From assembly GCF_042427745.1 (NCBI RefSeq), contig NZ_JBHMFA010000001.1: a DNA stretch of 64,000 bases; one strand, given 5' to 3'. Position 1 is the stretch's first letter, and each line of letters opens with the position of its first letter. Below are positions 1-7,573 of this stretch, in pieces. A model generated the notes under the pieces. It saw only the letters and a program-made list of their open reading frames with translations. It searched no databases and had not been told where the DNA came from. A program made the translations under genes and the position numbers. This DNA is from Algibacter miyuki (lineage in GTDB: Bacteria > Bacteroidota > Bacteroidia > Flavobacteriales > Flavobacteriaceae).

Positions 1-95
1 GTTACATTAAGTTAACATTAGAAAATGGCTTAATGCTATAGTTGATTTCGAGGAAATGTGGTAATCTATTATTTGGGAACATAATATAAAGACAT

Positions 96-134
96 AAAAA
101 AAACAGCCTTCTAATTAAGAAGACTGTTTTTTTT
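96..134. terminator. Bidirectional hairpin terminator
   Basis: The arms ACAGCCTTCT and AGAAGACTGT pair around AATTA with one mismatch and are flanked by an A-run and a T-run, so the hairpin could work on both strands. It lies just past the 3' end of the leftward gene at 162-551. The first 95 bases hold no gene that I can support. Confidence 0.75.
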
Positions 135-161
135 ATAATGAATGAAATATGTTATTATCCT

Positions 162-551
162 TTAATTACTTGCTGTAACCGATGATGTTTCTGCGGTTTT
201 ACTATTTGCGAAAGCGGCCATTAAATCGTCTAAAGATAAAGTGTTGGCGCCTAAGGTTTCATTTATTGTAGTTATCCTGTTATCAACAACATTAACAGCT
301 ATCGTTTTAGATTCGTAACCCACAAAACTAAGTGATACATTGTACGTTCCGGCTTGTAAATGTTCAAATTTAAAGCTTCCGTTTTTGTCTGTTACCGTTT
401 TAGCGCCCGTTTCTTTAATAGTTATAGTTGCTAGTTCTAGTGGAGCTTGGTTCGATTCTAAATCTAGAATATTTCCTGAGATAGATACGTTATCTTGAGC
501 AAAGCTTGTAGCCGATATTAAAAAAGCGAATATTAAAAAAAGATGTTTCAT
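162..551 (-). CDS. Exported stand-alone carboxypeptidase-regulatory-like domain protein
   Basis: The 129-residue product starts with a clear signal peptide (about residues 1-18, ending SFAQ). It is followed by one carboxypeptidase-regulatory-like beta-sandwich (residues 22-95), with the usual G-x-I-x-D start, a TDKNGSFKFEHLQAGTY core and SFVGYES strand. In Bacteroidota this domain normally forms the N-terminus of a TonB-dependent receptor or DUF5686 barrel. Here it ends in a short Ser/Thr/Ala tail and nothing barrel-like follows. A terminator stands right behind it, so it is probably a complete small secreted or surface protein rather than a cut receptor, but a remnant cannot be excluded. Function unknown. 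It is divergent from dgt across about 160 bp. Confidence 0.7.
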   Translation of the reverse strand: MKHLFLIFAFLISATSFAQDNVSISGNILDLESNQAPLELATITIKETGAKTVTDKNGSFKFEHLQAGTYNVSLSFVGYESKTIAVNVVDNRITTINETLGANTLSLDDLMAAFANSKTAETSSVTASN

Positions 552-715
552 GGTAATACTAAATAAATTTTGCTCTGCAAAATAAAGGCATTAAGGTCAC
601 TAGAATGTTATGTAACAATTAAACAACTGTGATGATAAGGTTACCCTAATGTTAAGCGAATTTTTATTTATTTTTTATTAGGAAATGTTATCTTGCCAGC
701 ATATAAATTTTTACC

Positions 716-2056
716 ATGAACTGGGAACAACTACTATCCTTAAAACGCTTTGGCGACACCAATAAACGTATTAGAAAAGAACAAGACGAAACCCGTTTAG
801 GTTTTGAAGTAGATTACGATCGTGTAATTTTTTCATCAGAATTTAGAAGTTTACAAGATAAAACTCAGGTTATTCCGTTATCCGAAACCGATTTTGTTCA
901 CACACGCCTCACGCACAGTTTAGAGGTTAGTGTGGTTGGGCGCTCACTTGGGCGTTTGGTGGGTAAAAAACTATTAGAAAAACACCCACATTTGCAAAGT
1001 TCATTAGGCTATCAAGCCAACGATTTTGGTGCTATTGTTGCCGCAGCAGCTTTGGCTCACGATATCGGGAACCCACCTTTCGGGCATTCTGGGGAAAAAG
1101 CCATTGGTGAATTTTTTATCACCGGTGCTGGTAAAAGTTTCAAAAATCAATTGACTGATAAAGAATATCAAGATCTTTGCGATTTTGAAGGTAATGCTAA
1201 CGGATTTAAAATTTTAACCGAAGATCGCGATGGGCGTTTGGGCGGACTCCGTTTAAGCTACGCCACACTTGGGGCGTTTATGAAATACCCCAAAGAATCG
1301 TTACCTAAAAAGCCAACAGCACATATTGCAGATAAAAAATACGGATTTTTCCAAAGTGAAAAAGAAGCTTTTCAAGATGTAGCCAACGAGCTTGGTTTAT
1401 TAAAACGTAGCGAAACCGATTTAAGTTTTTCACGTCATCCCTTAGCTTTTCTAGTGGAAGCAGCCGATGATATTTGTTACACCATAATCGATTTTGAAGA
1501 CGGTATCAACCTCGGACTTATTCAAGAAGAGTTTGCTCTAGAATATCTTTCAAAAATCATTCGTCATAATATAAAGCCCGAAAATTATTACGCACTATCC
1601 TCCCGCGAAGACCGCATTGGTTATTTACGTGCATTATCTATTGGTAGTTTAATAAACGAAGCCGTAAACCTGTTTATGGAAAACGAAGAAGCTATATTAA
1701 ACGGGAGTTTTGATTGTGCATTGCTTGATAAAAGCCAGTACGAAGCCCAAATAAACGACATCATTAAAATTAGTATCGATAACGTTTACCAATCCAGCGA
1801 GGTTATCGATAAAGAAATTGCAGGTTATGGCGTTATAAACACGCTGTTAAATACCTATGCAAGTGCTGTAAATAACGATTTCAATAACACGGCATCTAAT
1901 TACGATAAACTCATACTAAAAAGCCTGCCTAAAGGTATCAATTCAACAAGCACTAGTCTGTACAAACGTCTATCTAGTGTGTGTTACTACGTGTCGCTCC
2001 TCACCGATAGTAAAGCTATAAAAGAATATAAAAAGATAAAAGGTTTCGGGTTTTAG
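716..2056 (+). CDS. dgt: Deoxyguanosinetriphosphate triphosphohydrolase (dGTPase), HD domain
   Basis: The family hydrolyses dGTP to deoxyguanosine and tripolyphosphate in the cytoplasm and takes part in dNTP pool control. The 446-residue length fits type 1/2 dGTPases. The HD-domain metal ligands are visible: His67 in THSLEV, His115-Asp116 in ALAHDIGNPPFGHSGE, and a downstream LVEAADDICY segment carrying the last Asp. The N-terminal R-x-x-DYDR-V-x-FSSEFR-L-DKTQV block is also typical. It stands alone as a rightward gene. A TAnnTTTG-like box (TATCTTG, imperfect) lies about 24 nt before the ATG. It is followed by a flavobacterial intergenic repeat instead of a clean terminator. Confidence 0.93.
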   Translation: MNWEQLLSLKRFGDTNKRIRKEQDETRLGFEVDYDRVIFSSEFRSLQDKTQVIPLSETDFVHTRLTHSLEVSVVGRSLGRLVGKKLLEKHPHLQSSLGYQANDFGAIVAAAALAHDIGNPPFGHSGEKAIGEFFITGAGKSFKNQLTDKEYQDLCDFEGNANGFKILTEDRDGRLGGLRLSYATLGAFMKYPKESLPKKPTAHIADKKYGFFQSEKEAFQDVANELGLLKRSETDLSFSRHPLAFLVEAADDICYTIIDFEDGINLGLIQEEFALEYLSKIIRHNIKPENYYALSSREDRIGYLRALSIGSLINEAVNLFMENEEAILNGSFDCALLDKSQYEAQINDIIKISIDNVYQSSEVIDKEIAGYGVINTLLNTYASAVNNDFNNTASNYDKLILKSLPKGINSTSTSLYKRLSSVCYYVSLLTDSKAIKEYKKIKGFGF

Positions 2057-2065
2057 TACCCCTTT

Positions 2066-2168
2066 GGGCGTTACCCTTCCCGATTGCTATCGGGAAGGGT
2101 CGGGCTATCACTACTCGCTCCCTCCCAAAAGGTCGGGGAGCTCAAACAGGCCGTTCCATCCCTAACGC
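2066..2168 (+). repeat. Flavobacterial dispersed intergenic repeat, copy 1
   Basis: It begins GGGCGTTACCC and runs into a long hairpin (CCCTTCCCGAT, tgct, ATCGGGAAGGG). Then come TCGGGCTATC, a second hairpin (GCTCCC...GGGGAGC) and the end CCATCCCTAACGC. The same plan recurs at 7225-7314 (minus) and, more diverged, at 62792-62963. The outer GCGTTA and TAACGC form a short terminal inverted repeat. There is no T-run, so it is not a standard terminator. The remaining DNA up to the next gene (2169-2251) shows nothing recognisable. Confidence 0.7.
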
Positions 2169-2251
2169 AACAGCCTGCCAAGATATTTGTGTAAAAGTAA
2201 ATGAATTATTATCCGGAATGTAAGTGCGTACTCTAAGTCCGTTTAGTTATC

Positions 2252-3376
2252 TTATTTCCTAAATTTCAACACATAATTATTCGAGCCATCGCTACCATCT
2301 AGAGCCACACCACTTGGGCAATACAAGTATTCCGGTTCGTTATTAGCATCCATTAAAAGCTGAGGTCTTTCAAATTTAACATGTTTTCCATAGCGCGGAT
2401 TGGCACCTTCAGGAACTTGCCCGTTAAGATAATATTGTTGGAAATTATGAAATCCAGACAACGGTTCGGAATTAAACTTAAGGCCATCTTCTGATACCCA
2501 AAGCAAACCGCCGCCTTTTTCTAAAATACCATGATTATCCGTAGTTAACAAACAAACTTGATTACGCCACAAAAACACATAACCATCTTCTATTCGGGCT
2601 TTATTACTCGTAATAGGGTCGGGTTGGATAAGGTAAGGTCCTTCTAATTTATCCGAAATAGCAACGCCCATACTTACTTTTGCACCCGATCCTTTTGGGC
2701 CAGCCATGGCTTTAAAATATAAATGATATTTTCCGTTAGGGAGTTTTATAATACTTGGGTTGTTTACGCCTAGTCCGCTATTATGGCACCAAATGGTATT
2801 ATCGTTTGGCGGACTAAGTAATGGGGTGTTTTTGTTTGGAGTTTCTATCCAAGGCCCGTAAATGTTGTCACTAATAAGCATACCAATACGTTGGCTCGGG
2901 CCATGTTGTTTATCGCCATCATTAGCGATGTAAACTAAAACATATTTATCGTCAATTTTCCTGATATTAGGGTTATGGAAACCTGCGGCATTCCAAGCGT
3001 TGCCGCCTTTCCCTTGTCCTATAACACCTTTAAATCGAAACGGACCTTCCGGACTTTTGGCTTCGTAATGTGCTATTTCACTATTAAAACGCCAAGCTGT
3101 TTTAAAAGGCGTGTTCGATGGCCATCTTGCCGAAAATAAATGTACGTTACCTTGCTCATCTCTTATGGGCGAACTTCCCCAAACATCATAACCAGGTTCG
3201 TTTATAGATTCTCCTATAAATGCCCATTGGTCAGACATGGCTGTTGGCATCTTTTCGTAAGGTTTTGAAGTCACTTCCGTAGAGGTTTCTGTTTTCTTAC
3301 TCGTGTTTTCTTTGCAGGCTATAAAAAAGGTAGCGGAAATAGTAATGGTTAGTAATGTTAATTTTGCAAGTTTCAT
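2252..3376 (-). CDS. Five-bladed beta-propeller glycoside hydrolase-like lipoprotein
   Basis: The 374-residue product has a lipoprotein signal ending FFIAC (Cys21), so it is likely anchored in the envelope. The body has propeller-type repeats typical of glycoside hydrolase clans around GH43/GH117: WGSSPIRDEQGNVHLFSARW, HNPNIRKIDDKYVLVYIAND, NNPSIIKLPNGKYHLYFKA, RIEDGYVFLWRNQ and a late FERPQLLM strand. Candidate acidic catalytic residues lie in the blade starts, but I cannot assign the family or substrate by eye. It stands alone with no SusC/SusD, sulfatase or other carbohydrate genes beside it, so the window gives no hint of the polysaccharide. It could be a lyase-like or inactive propeller. 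Confidence 0.7.
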   Translation of the reverse strand: MKLAKLTLLTITISATFFIACKENTSKKTETSTEVTSKPYEKMPTAMSDQWAFIGESINEPGYDVWGSSPIRDEQGNVHLFSARWPSNTPFKTAWRFNSEIAHYEAKSPEGPFRFKGVIGQGKGGNAWNAAGFHNPNIRKIDDKYVLVYIANDGDKQHGPSQRIGMLISDNIYGPWIETPNKNTPLLSPPNDNTIWCHNSGLGVNNPSIIKLPNGKYHLYFKAMAGPKGSGAKVSMGVAISDKLEGPYLIQPDPITSNKARIEDGYVFLWRNQVCLLTTDNHGILEKGGGLLWVSEDGLKFNSEPLSGFHNFQQYYLNGQVPEGANPRYGKHVKFERPQLLMDANNEPEYLYCPSGVALDGSDGSNNYVLKFRK

Positions 3377-3431
3377 TAGTGGTGTGTCAAAGGGAAGTGT
3401 TGTTGGTGTTTATGTCGTTTTAATTCCAATG

Positions 3432-3665
3432 TTATTGTTTTTGTAACCACACCCTAATTTCCTTTCGTAAAGAAACTTCAGGTTTTGGTAACGGAATTTT
3501 TTGTCCAAATTGTTTGCTTTTATTAAATTTTGAAAACATAATTTTACGTTTTTTCCAAACCTCAGGATACAATTCCAAGAACTTATTAAAAAAAGTTTGT
3601 TCATTAATTTTTCCTTCTATTTTAGAAAGTACTTCTTTAAATTTCTCTTCTTGTTCTATAATCAT
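3432..3665 (-). CDS. Small conserved-looking hypothetical protein (77 aa)
   Basis: A 77-residue, very basic, soluble protein (many Lys, several Trp/Phe) with no signal peptide or membrane segment. The first half is predicted helical (EEKFKEVLSKIEGKINEQTF) and the end reads KPEVSLRKEIRVWLQKQ. I prefer this frame to an overlapping frame at 3410-3604, which gives a low-complexity, Asn/Lys-rich sequence. I do not recognise a family with certainty. It lies between two leftward lipoprotein genes but with long gaps on both sides, so it is probably transcribed on its own. Confidence 0.5.
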   Translation of the reverse strand: MIIEQEEKFKEVLSKIEGKINEQTFFNKFLELYPEVWKKRKIMFSKFNKSKQFGQKIPLPKPEVSLRKEIRVWLQKQ

Positions 3666-3883
3666 TGTGTTATTATATAGTAGTCAGTAAACTATTGGTA
3701 GTTTCTGATTTTATTCTTTTTAGTTCTCGGTAACCGAAGGATATCAGTACACCCAAATATATATCACTTTGCCGCATAATAAAAATGAGATAGATTTTAT
3801 TCTTCAATTTTAACTTTTAGCGTAGAATAATACTATAGCTTCTACTAGTTTTGTTTAAGTGAGAAAGAAATTGTTGGAGCTTA

Positions 3884-4669
3884 CTAATTGGCATCCTCTT
3901 CAAAACCAGTTTTGTTTTTTAATTTACGTCGGATAAAAAAGAGTAGAACAGCGAAAAGTAAAGCTACTAAAGCTCCCCAGAATTTCACGAAGTTATCCCA
4001 AACAATATTAAGCAACTCATCTAATTTTTTTAAAAAGTCATTTTTGCGATCAACATTTACGTTTACCGATAAGGTTTTAGCTGTTTTTGGAGTCGATGTA
4101 CCACTGCAATCACTGGTTTCAAATAATTCGATATTGGCGCTAACTCGGTAAACTCCTTTAGATTTTGGCTTAATCGAAAAACGAACTTCCGAACCGCTAG
4201 CATCTATTTTATGGCATTTTGCAGGCATGGGGTTGAGTACTTCAAAGTCGGGTGCAACAGGTGTTATTTTGGCGTATTTTCCAACCGATTTTGGGAACAT
4301 GGTTTCATCTTCAACCATTCCGACCATGCGTTCCGGTCTAATCGAGGTATCGCCAAGCCATACACGTAGTATGCCTATTTCATTCAAGTGAATAATACTA
4401 TCAACTGATAAATGTACACGGTATTTGTCCTTATTTAATTCGTTTTCTTTCGGGATTATAATGGGTGCTTGAATATCTTTCGGGGTATCACCTATGTTTT
4501 CAGTAGTATTTTCTACTGCTTCTTCCATGGCCTCTTCTATAGCTTCTTTAATGCTTTCAGTAGCCGATTCATCAACTTTTTGTTGAGCTCGTTTGGAGTC
4601 GCCACAGGAGCTCATAAAAAGAACCGTAATTACGATAAATAGCCTCCCCAGGCCAATAAAATTTTTCAT
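3884..4669 (-). CDS. Lipoprotein with acidic linker and C-terminal membrane anchor, unknown function
   Basis: I place the start at the ATG at 4667-4669 because it gives a lipoprotein signal (FIVITVLFMSSC, Cys22); the longer frame adds 25 unlikely residues. The product is 261 residues. An acidic helical stretch follows the lipid site (ESIKEAIEEAMEEAVEN, about residues 32-48). It is followed by a beta-rich domain of about 130 residues with two Cys (CHKIDASG and ETSDCSG) and last a transmembrane helix (FWGALVALLFAVLLFFI) before RRKLKNK. A protein with both a lipobox and a C-terminal membrane helix is unusual. No family recognised. It is followed downstream only by the small 77-residue gene. Confidence 0.6.
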   Translation of the reverse strand: MKNFIGLGRLFIVITVLFMSSCGDSKRAQQKVDESATESIKEAIEEAMEEAVENTTENIGDTPKDIQAPIIIPKENELNKDKYRVHLSVDSIIHLNEIGILRVWLGDTSIRPERMVGMVEDETMFPKSVGKYAKITPVAPDFEVLNPMPAKCHKIDASGSEVRFSIKPKSKGVYRVSANIELFETSDCSGTSTPKTAKTLSVNVNVDRKNDFLKKLDELLNIVWDNFVKFWGALVALLFAVLLFFIRRKLKNKTGFEEDAN

Positions 4670-4840
4670 CTTTAATAAAGGTTTAAAGTCTATTAACAGT
4701 GTTCTGCTTGCATAAATAGGTCTGTGTGCGGACTCATTCTGCAAGGGTGTGGCTATTAAAATGTACCTGTGGGGAGAGATGTGTTAGAATATAACTAAGA
4801 TAGTTGTTTTTTCTCACGAAAACAAATTTAAAAAAGTTAT

Positions 4841-6613
4841 TTAAAGCAGTGTTTTAATGAATTTTAAGATGCTATCAGCATCTAAACCAATGCGTTGGTG
4901 TAATTCATCAACTTTAGCGTGTTCAATAAAATGGTCTGGAATACCTAAGGTTTTAATGGTGTTTTTGTAGTTGTGCTCAGCTGAAAATTCTAAAATAGCT
5001 GTACCAAAACCTCCGGTAATAGCGTTATCTTCAATAGTGATTATTGTTTGGTTTGCTTTAAAAATACGGTGTAGTAAGTTAGCGTCTAGAGGTTTTATAA
5101 AACGCATATCGTAATGTGAAACGTCTAAAGTTTCAATGGCTTTACTTACAGGTTCGGCCATGTTGCCTATACTTAAAACTGCAAGATGATTTCCTTGCTT
5201 AAGTGAAACACCTGAGCCTATTTCAATTTTTGAAAACGGTTGTTTCCAGTCAATGGTAACACCACGACCTCTAGGGTAGCGAATGGCTATGGGATAATCT
5301 AGTCCCAATTGCGCTGTGTACATGATGTTGCGTAGTTCGATTTCGTTTCGCGGAGCAAAAATAATTAAATCTGGGATGCATCTTAAATAAGATAAGTCGA
5401 AAACTCCGTGATGGGTGGCGCCATCTTCTCCCACTAATCCCGCGCGATCCAAACAAAAAATAACAGGTAGTTTTTGCAAGGCTACATCGTGAATAATCTG
5501 GTCATAAGCACGCTGTAAAAAGGTCGAGTAAATATTGCAAAATGGTATTAAACCTTGAGTAGCCATACCTGCAGCTAAAGTTACGGCGTGTTGTTCGGCA
5601 ATACCAACATCAAAAGCACGGTCGGGCATATCGGCCATCATGTATTTTAAGGAACTTCCGGTGGGCATTGCAGGTGTTATGCCTACAATTTTTTTATTAA
5701 TTTTAGCGAGTTCAACAATGGTATGGCCAAAAACATCTTGATATTTTGGAGGTTCAATGGTTGGGGCTTTGATACTTAAATCGCCTGTTTTAGCATTGAA
5801 TTTTCCTGGTGCGTGATATTTTACTTGGTCTTCTTCAGCTTGTTTTAAACCTTTTCCTTTTGTAGTAATAACGTGTAAAAACTTCGGACCTTTTACGGTT
5901 TTTAAACGTTCTAATTCCGGAATTAGTTTTGGTAAATCGTGCCCATCAATAGGCCCGGAATAGTTGAAATTTAAGGCTTCAAAAATATTATCTTGTTTTT
6001 GTGTGCCTTTTTTAACGTTGGTTAAATATTGTTTTAAAGCCCCAACACTGGGGTCTATACCAATAGCATTATCGTTTAAAATTACTAAAATATTAGAGTT
6101 GGTAACACCTGCATGGTTTAAGCCTTCGAAAGCCATACCTCCAGCAATACTCGCATCGCCAATAACGGCAATGTGTTGTTTTTCAAAATCACCTTTTAAT
6201 TTGGAAGCAATGGCCATGCCTAAAGCTGCAGAAATAGAGGTGGAGGCGTGTCCAACACCAAAAGTATCGTAAATACTCTCATCACGTTTTGGAAAGCCAC
6301 TTATACCATGTAATTGGCGGTTGGTATGAAAATTATCACGCCTTCCTGTTAATATTTTATGACCGTAAGCTTGGTGACCAACATCCCATATAAGCTGGTC
6401 GTTGGGTGTATTGAAAACGTAATGCAATGCAATAGTTAACTCGACAACGCCTAAACTAGCGCCTAAATGCCCTTCTTTTGTAGCTACAATATTAATAATG
6501 AAGTTTCGCAGTTCTTGAGCAAGTTGCGGTAAGTCTTTTTGGTTTAAAAGACGAAGTTGTTCGGGTGAGTTTATTTGGTTGAGTATGTTGTTTTGCACAG
6601 CGCAAAAATACAT
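4841..6613 (-). CDS. dxs: 1-deoxy-D-xylulose-5-phosphate synthase
   Basis: It joins pyruvate and glyceraldehyde 3-phosphate to make DXP, the first step of the MEP isoprenoid pathway and the source of thiamine and pyridoxal precursors. The 590 residues are a little short of the usual 620, as in other Bacteroidota. Visible features are the HLGASLGVVELTIALHYVF start, the ThDP-binding GDASIAGGMAFEGLNHAG followed by ILNDN, the transketolase central domain with DVGIAEQHAVTLAAGMA (catalytic Glu), and a C-terminal domain with GGFGTAILEF. The chosen ATG overlaps the region divergent from tadA; a GTG five codons later is a possible alternative start. No clear terminator follows. Confidence 0.95.
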   Translation of the reverse strand: MYFCAVQNNILNQINSPEQLRLLNQKDLPQLAQELRNFIINIVATKEGHLGASLGVVELTIALHYVFNTPNDQLIWDVGHQAYGHKILTGRRDNFHTNRQLHGISGFPKRDESIYDTFGVGHASTSISAALGMAIASKLKGDFEKQHIAVIGDASIAGGMAFEGLNHAGVTNSNILVILNDNAIGIDPSVGALKQYLTNVKKGTQKQDNIFEALNFNYSGPIDGHDLPKLIPELERLKTVKGPKFLHVITTKGKGLKQAEEDQVKYHAPGKFNAKTGDLSIKAPTIEPPKYQDVFGHTIVELAKINKKIVGITPAMPTGSSLKYMMADMPDRAFDVGIAEQHAVTLAAGMATQGLIPFCNIYSTFLQRAYDQIIHDVALQKLPVIFCLDRAGLVGEDGATHHGVFDLSYLRCIPDLIIFAPRNEIELRNIMYTAQLGLDYPIAIRYPRGRGVTIDWKQPFSKIEIGSGVSLKQGNHLAVLSIGNMAEPVSKAIETLDVSHYDMRFIKPLDANLLHRIFKANQTIITIEDNAITGGFGTAILEFSAEHNYKNTIKTLGIPDHFIEHAKVDELHQRIGLDADSILKFIKTLL

Positions 6614-6653
6614 GATTTTTCAAGTTGGAGCGTAATTAAATAGTTTCAAATTG

Positions 6654-6661
6654 TATTTTTG
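6654..6661 (+). promoter_or_regulatory. -7 box TATTTTTG directly before tadA
   Basis: TATTTTTG matches the Bacteroidota -7 consensus TAnnTTTG. Only four bases (CTAG) separate it from the tadA ATG at 6666, so transcription would start at or within the start codon. A possible -33 TTGG lies at 6625-6628, slightly farther away than usual. Confidence 0.5.
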
Positions 6662-6665
6662 CTAG

Positions 6666-7115
6666 ATGATACAACCTTTTGATGATACTTATTTTATGAA
6701 AAAGGCACTTCAGGAAGCAGAGTCGGCTTTTGAACGTGGCGAAATTCCGGTGGGTGCTGTAATTGTAATTGATAATAAAATTATTGCACGCGGACATAAT
6801 TTAACCGAAACCTTGAATGATGTTACGGCACATGCTGAAATGCAAGCCATAACAGCAGCTGCTAATTTTTTAGGTGGAAAATATCTGCAAAAATGCACGT
6901 TGTACGTTACTTTAGAGCCGTGCCAAATGTGTGCAGGTGCGTTGTACTGGAGTCAGATTTCTAATATTGTTTATGGCGCCAGAGATTTGGAACGCGGTTG
7001 TATTCATTTAAACACGAAATTGCATCCCAAAACAAAAATTAAAGGGGGTATTCTGGAAGATGAAGCTTCTGCTTTAATGAAACGTTTTTTTATTGCTAGA
7101 CGTGGTTTGAATTAG
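6666..7115 (+). CDS. tadA: tRNA-specific adenosine deaminase (A34 to inosine)
   Basis: This cytidine-deaminase-fold zinc enzyme converts adenosine 34 of tRNA-Arg(ACG) to inosine. Of its 149 residues, the zinc ligands are His56 with catalytic Glu58 (HAEMQA) and Cys86/Cys89 (EPCQMC), and the GEIPVGAVIV opening strand is typical. The length matches TadA. The ATG is preceded after four bases by a TAnnTTTG box, which suggests a leaderless or almost leaderless message. It is divergent from dxs with a 52-bp shared promoter region. The gene is followed by an intergenic repeat. Confidence 0.94.
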   Translation: MIQPFDDTYFMKKALQEAESAFERGEIPVGAVIVIDNKIIARGHNLTETLNDVTAHAEMQAITAAANFLGGKYLQKCTLYVTLEPCQMCAGALYWSQISNIVYGARDLERGCIHLNTKLHPKTKIKGGILEDEASALMKRFFIARRGLN

Positions 7116-7224
7116 GAGTTAACGTAGGTTGTTAGCTTCTTTAAAAAAAAGTACACGATTTTTATTATACGATTTCTCCTGTTGTTTGAATGACGAGTTT
7201 GAAATGCTTACGGCAAATATGCCC

Positions 7225-7314
7225 GCGTTAGGGATTGCAGTGGATAGCCCACAGCCCGACGTAGGAGGTGCGAGGACTTGGAACGGAAAGCCCGACCCTT
7301 TTCGGGTAACGCCC
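7225..7314 (-). repeat. Flavobacterial dispersed intergenic repeat, copy 2
   Basis: Read on the minus strand it begins GGGCGTTACCC, forms a short hairpin (ACCC, GAAA, AGGGT), continues TCGGGCTTTC, and ends GCAATCCCTAACGC. The ends and the TCGGGCT block agree with copy 1 at 2066-2168, whereas the hairpin is much shorter. It fills the space between the convergent ends of tadA and the small membrane protein gene at 7323. Short open frames across it are not real genes. Confidence 0.7.
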
Positions 7315-7322
7315 AAAAAAGT

Positions 7323-7559
7323 TTAATTTTTTTTATCGCGTTGAGAGGCTTTCATTTTATCCAGATTTTCTTTGGTTAGCATGTAATCTTTGGGGTCTTT
7401 TCCTTTCCAACGGTAGTATGAAAATATGGGGAAAACGATAAGAAAAAGGCTTGTTACGCCAAAGCCGATGAGCTTTTCGGTGTAATCTACTTCGAGTACG
7501 AAACCAAGAATGATACTGGTGAAAGCGGCGATGGTTAATATGGCGATGAGGTATTTCAT
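7323..7559 (-). CDS. Small two-helix membrane protein (78 aa)
   Basis: A 78-residue protein with two membrane helices (about residues 3-22 and 33-48) and a basic C-terminal tail (DKMKASQRDKKN). It starts 14 bp after the stop of the CLC paralogue at 7574 on the same strand, so it is probably co-transcribed with it. The sequence gives no functional clue. Similar small proteins are common in flavobacteria, but I cannot name the family. Confidence 0.6.
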   Translation of the reverse strand: MKYLIAILTIAAFTSIILGFVLEVDYTEKLIGFGVTSLFLIVFPIFSYYRWKGKDPKDYMLTKENLDKMKASQRDKKN

Positions 7560-7573
7560 TCGTGGATTTGTGA

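Noticed and set aside
611..647. GTAAC-containing sequences on both strands between the regulatory-domain gene and dgt
   Set aside because: GGGTAACCTT (minus) and TGTAACAATT (plus) recall the ECF motif, but neither has ATATAA at 15 nt; the full pattern is missing.
2074..2099. Hairpin behind dgt as a terminator
   Set aside because: There is a strong stem but no T-run; it is better explained as part of the dispersed repeat.
3410..3604. Open frame overlapping the 77-residue gene
   Set aside because: Asn/Lys-rich low-complexity translation; the other frame looks far more like a protein.
7119..7326. Short open frames on both strands between tadA and the small membrane protein gene
   Set aside because: They run through the intergenic repeat copy and its inverted arms.
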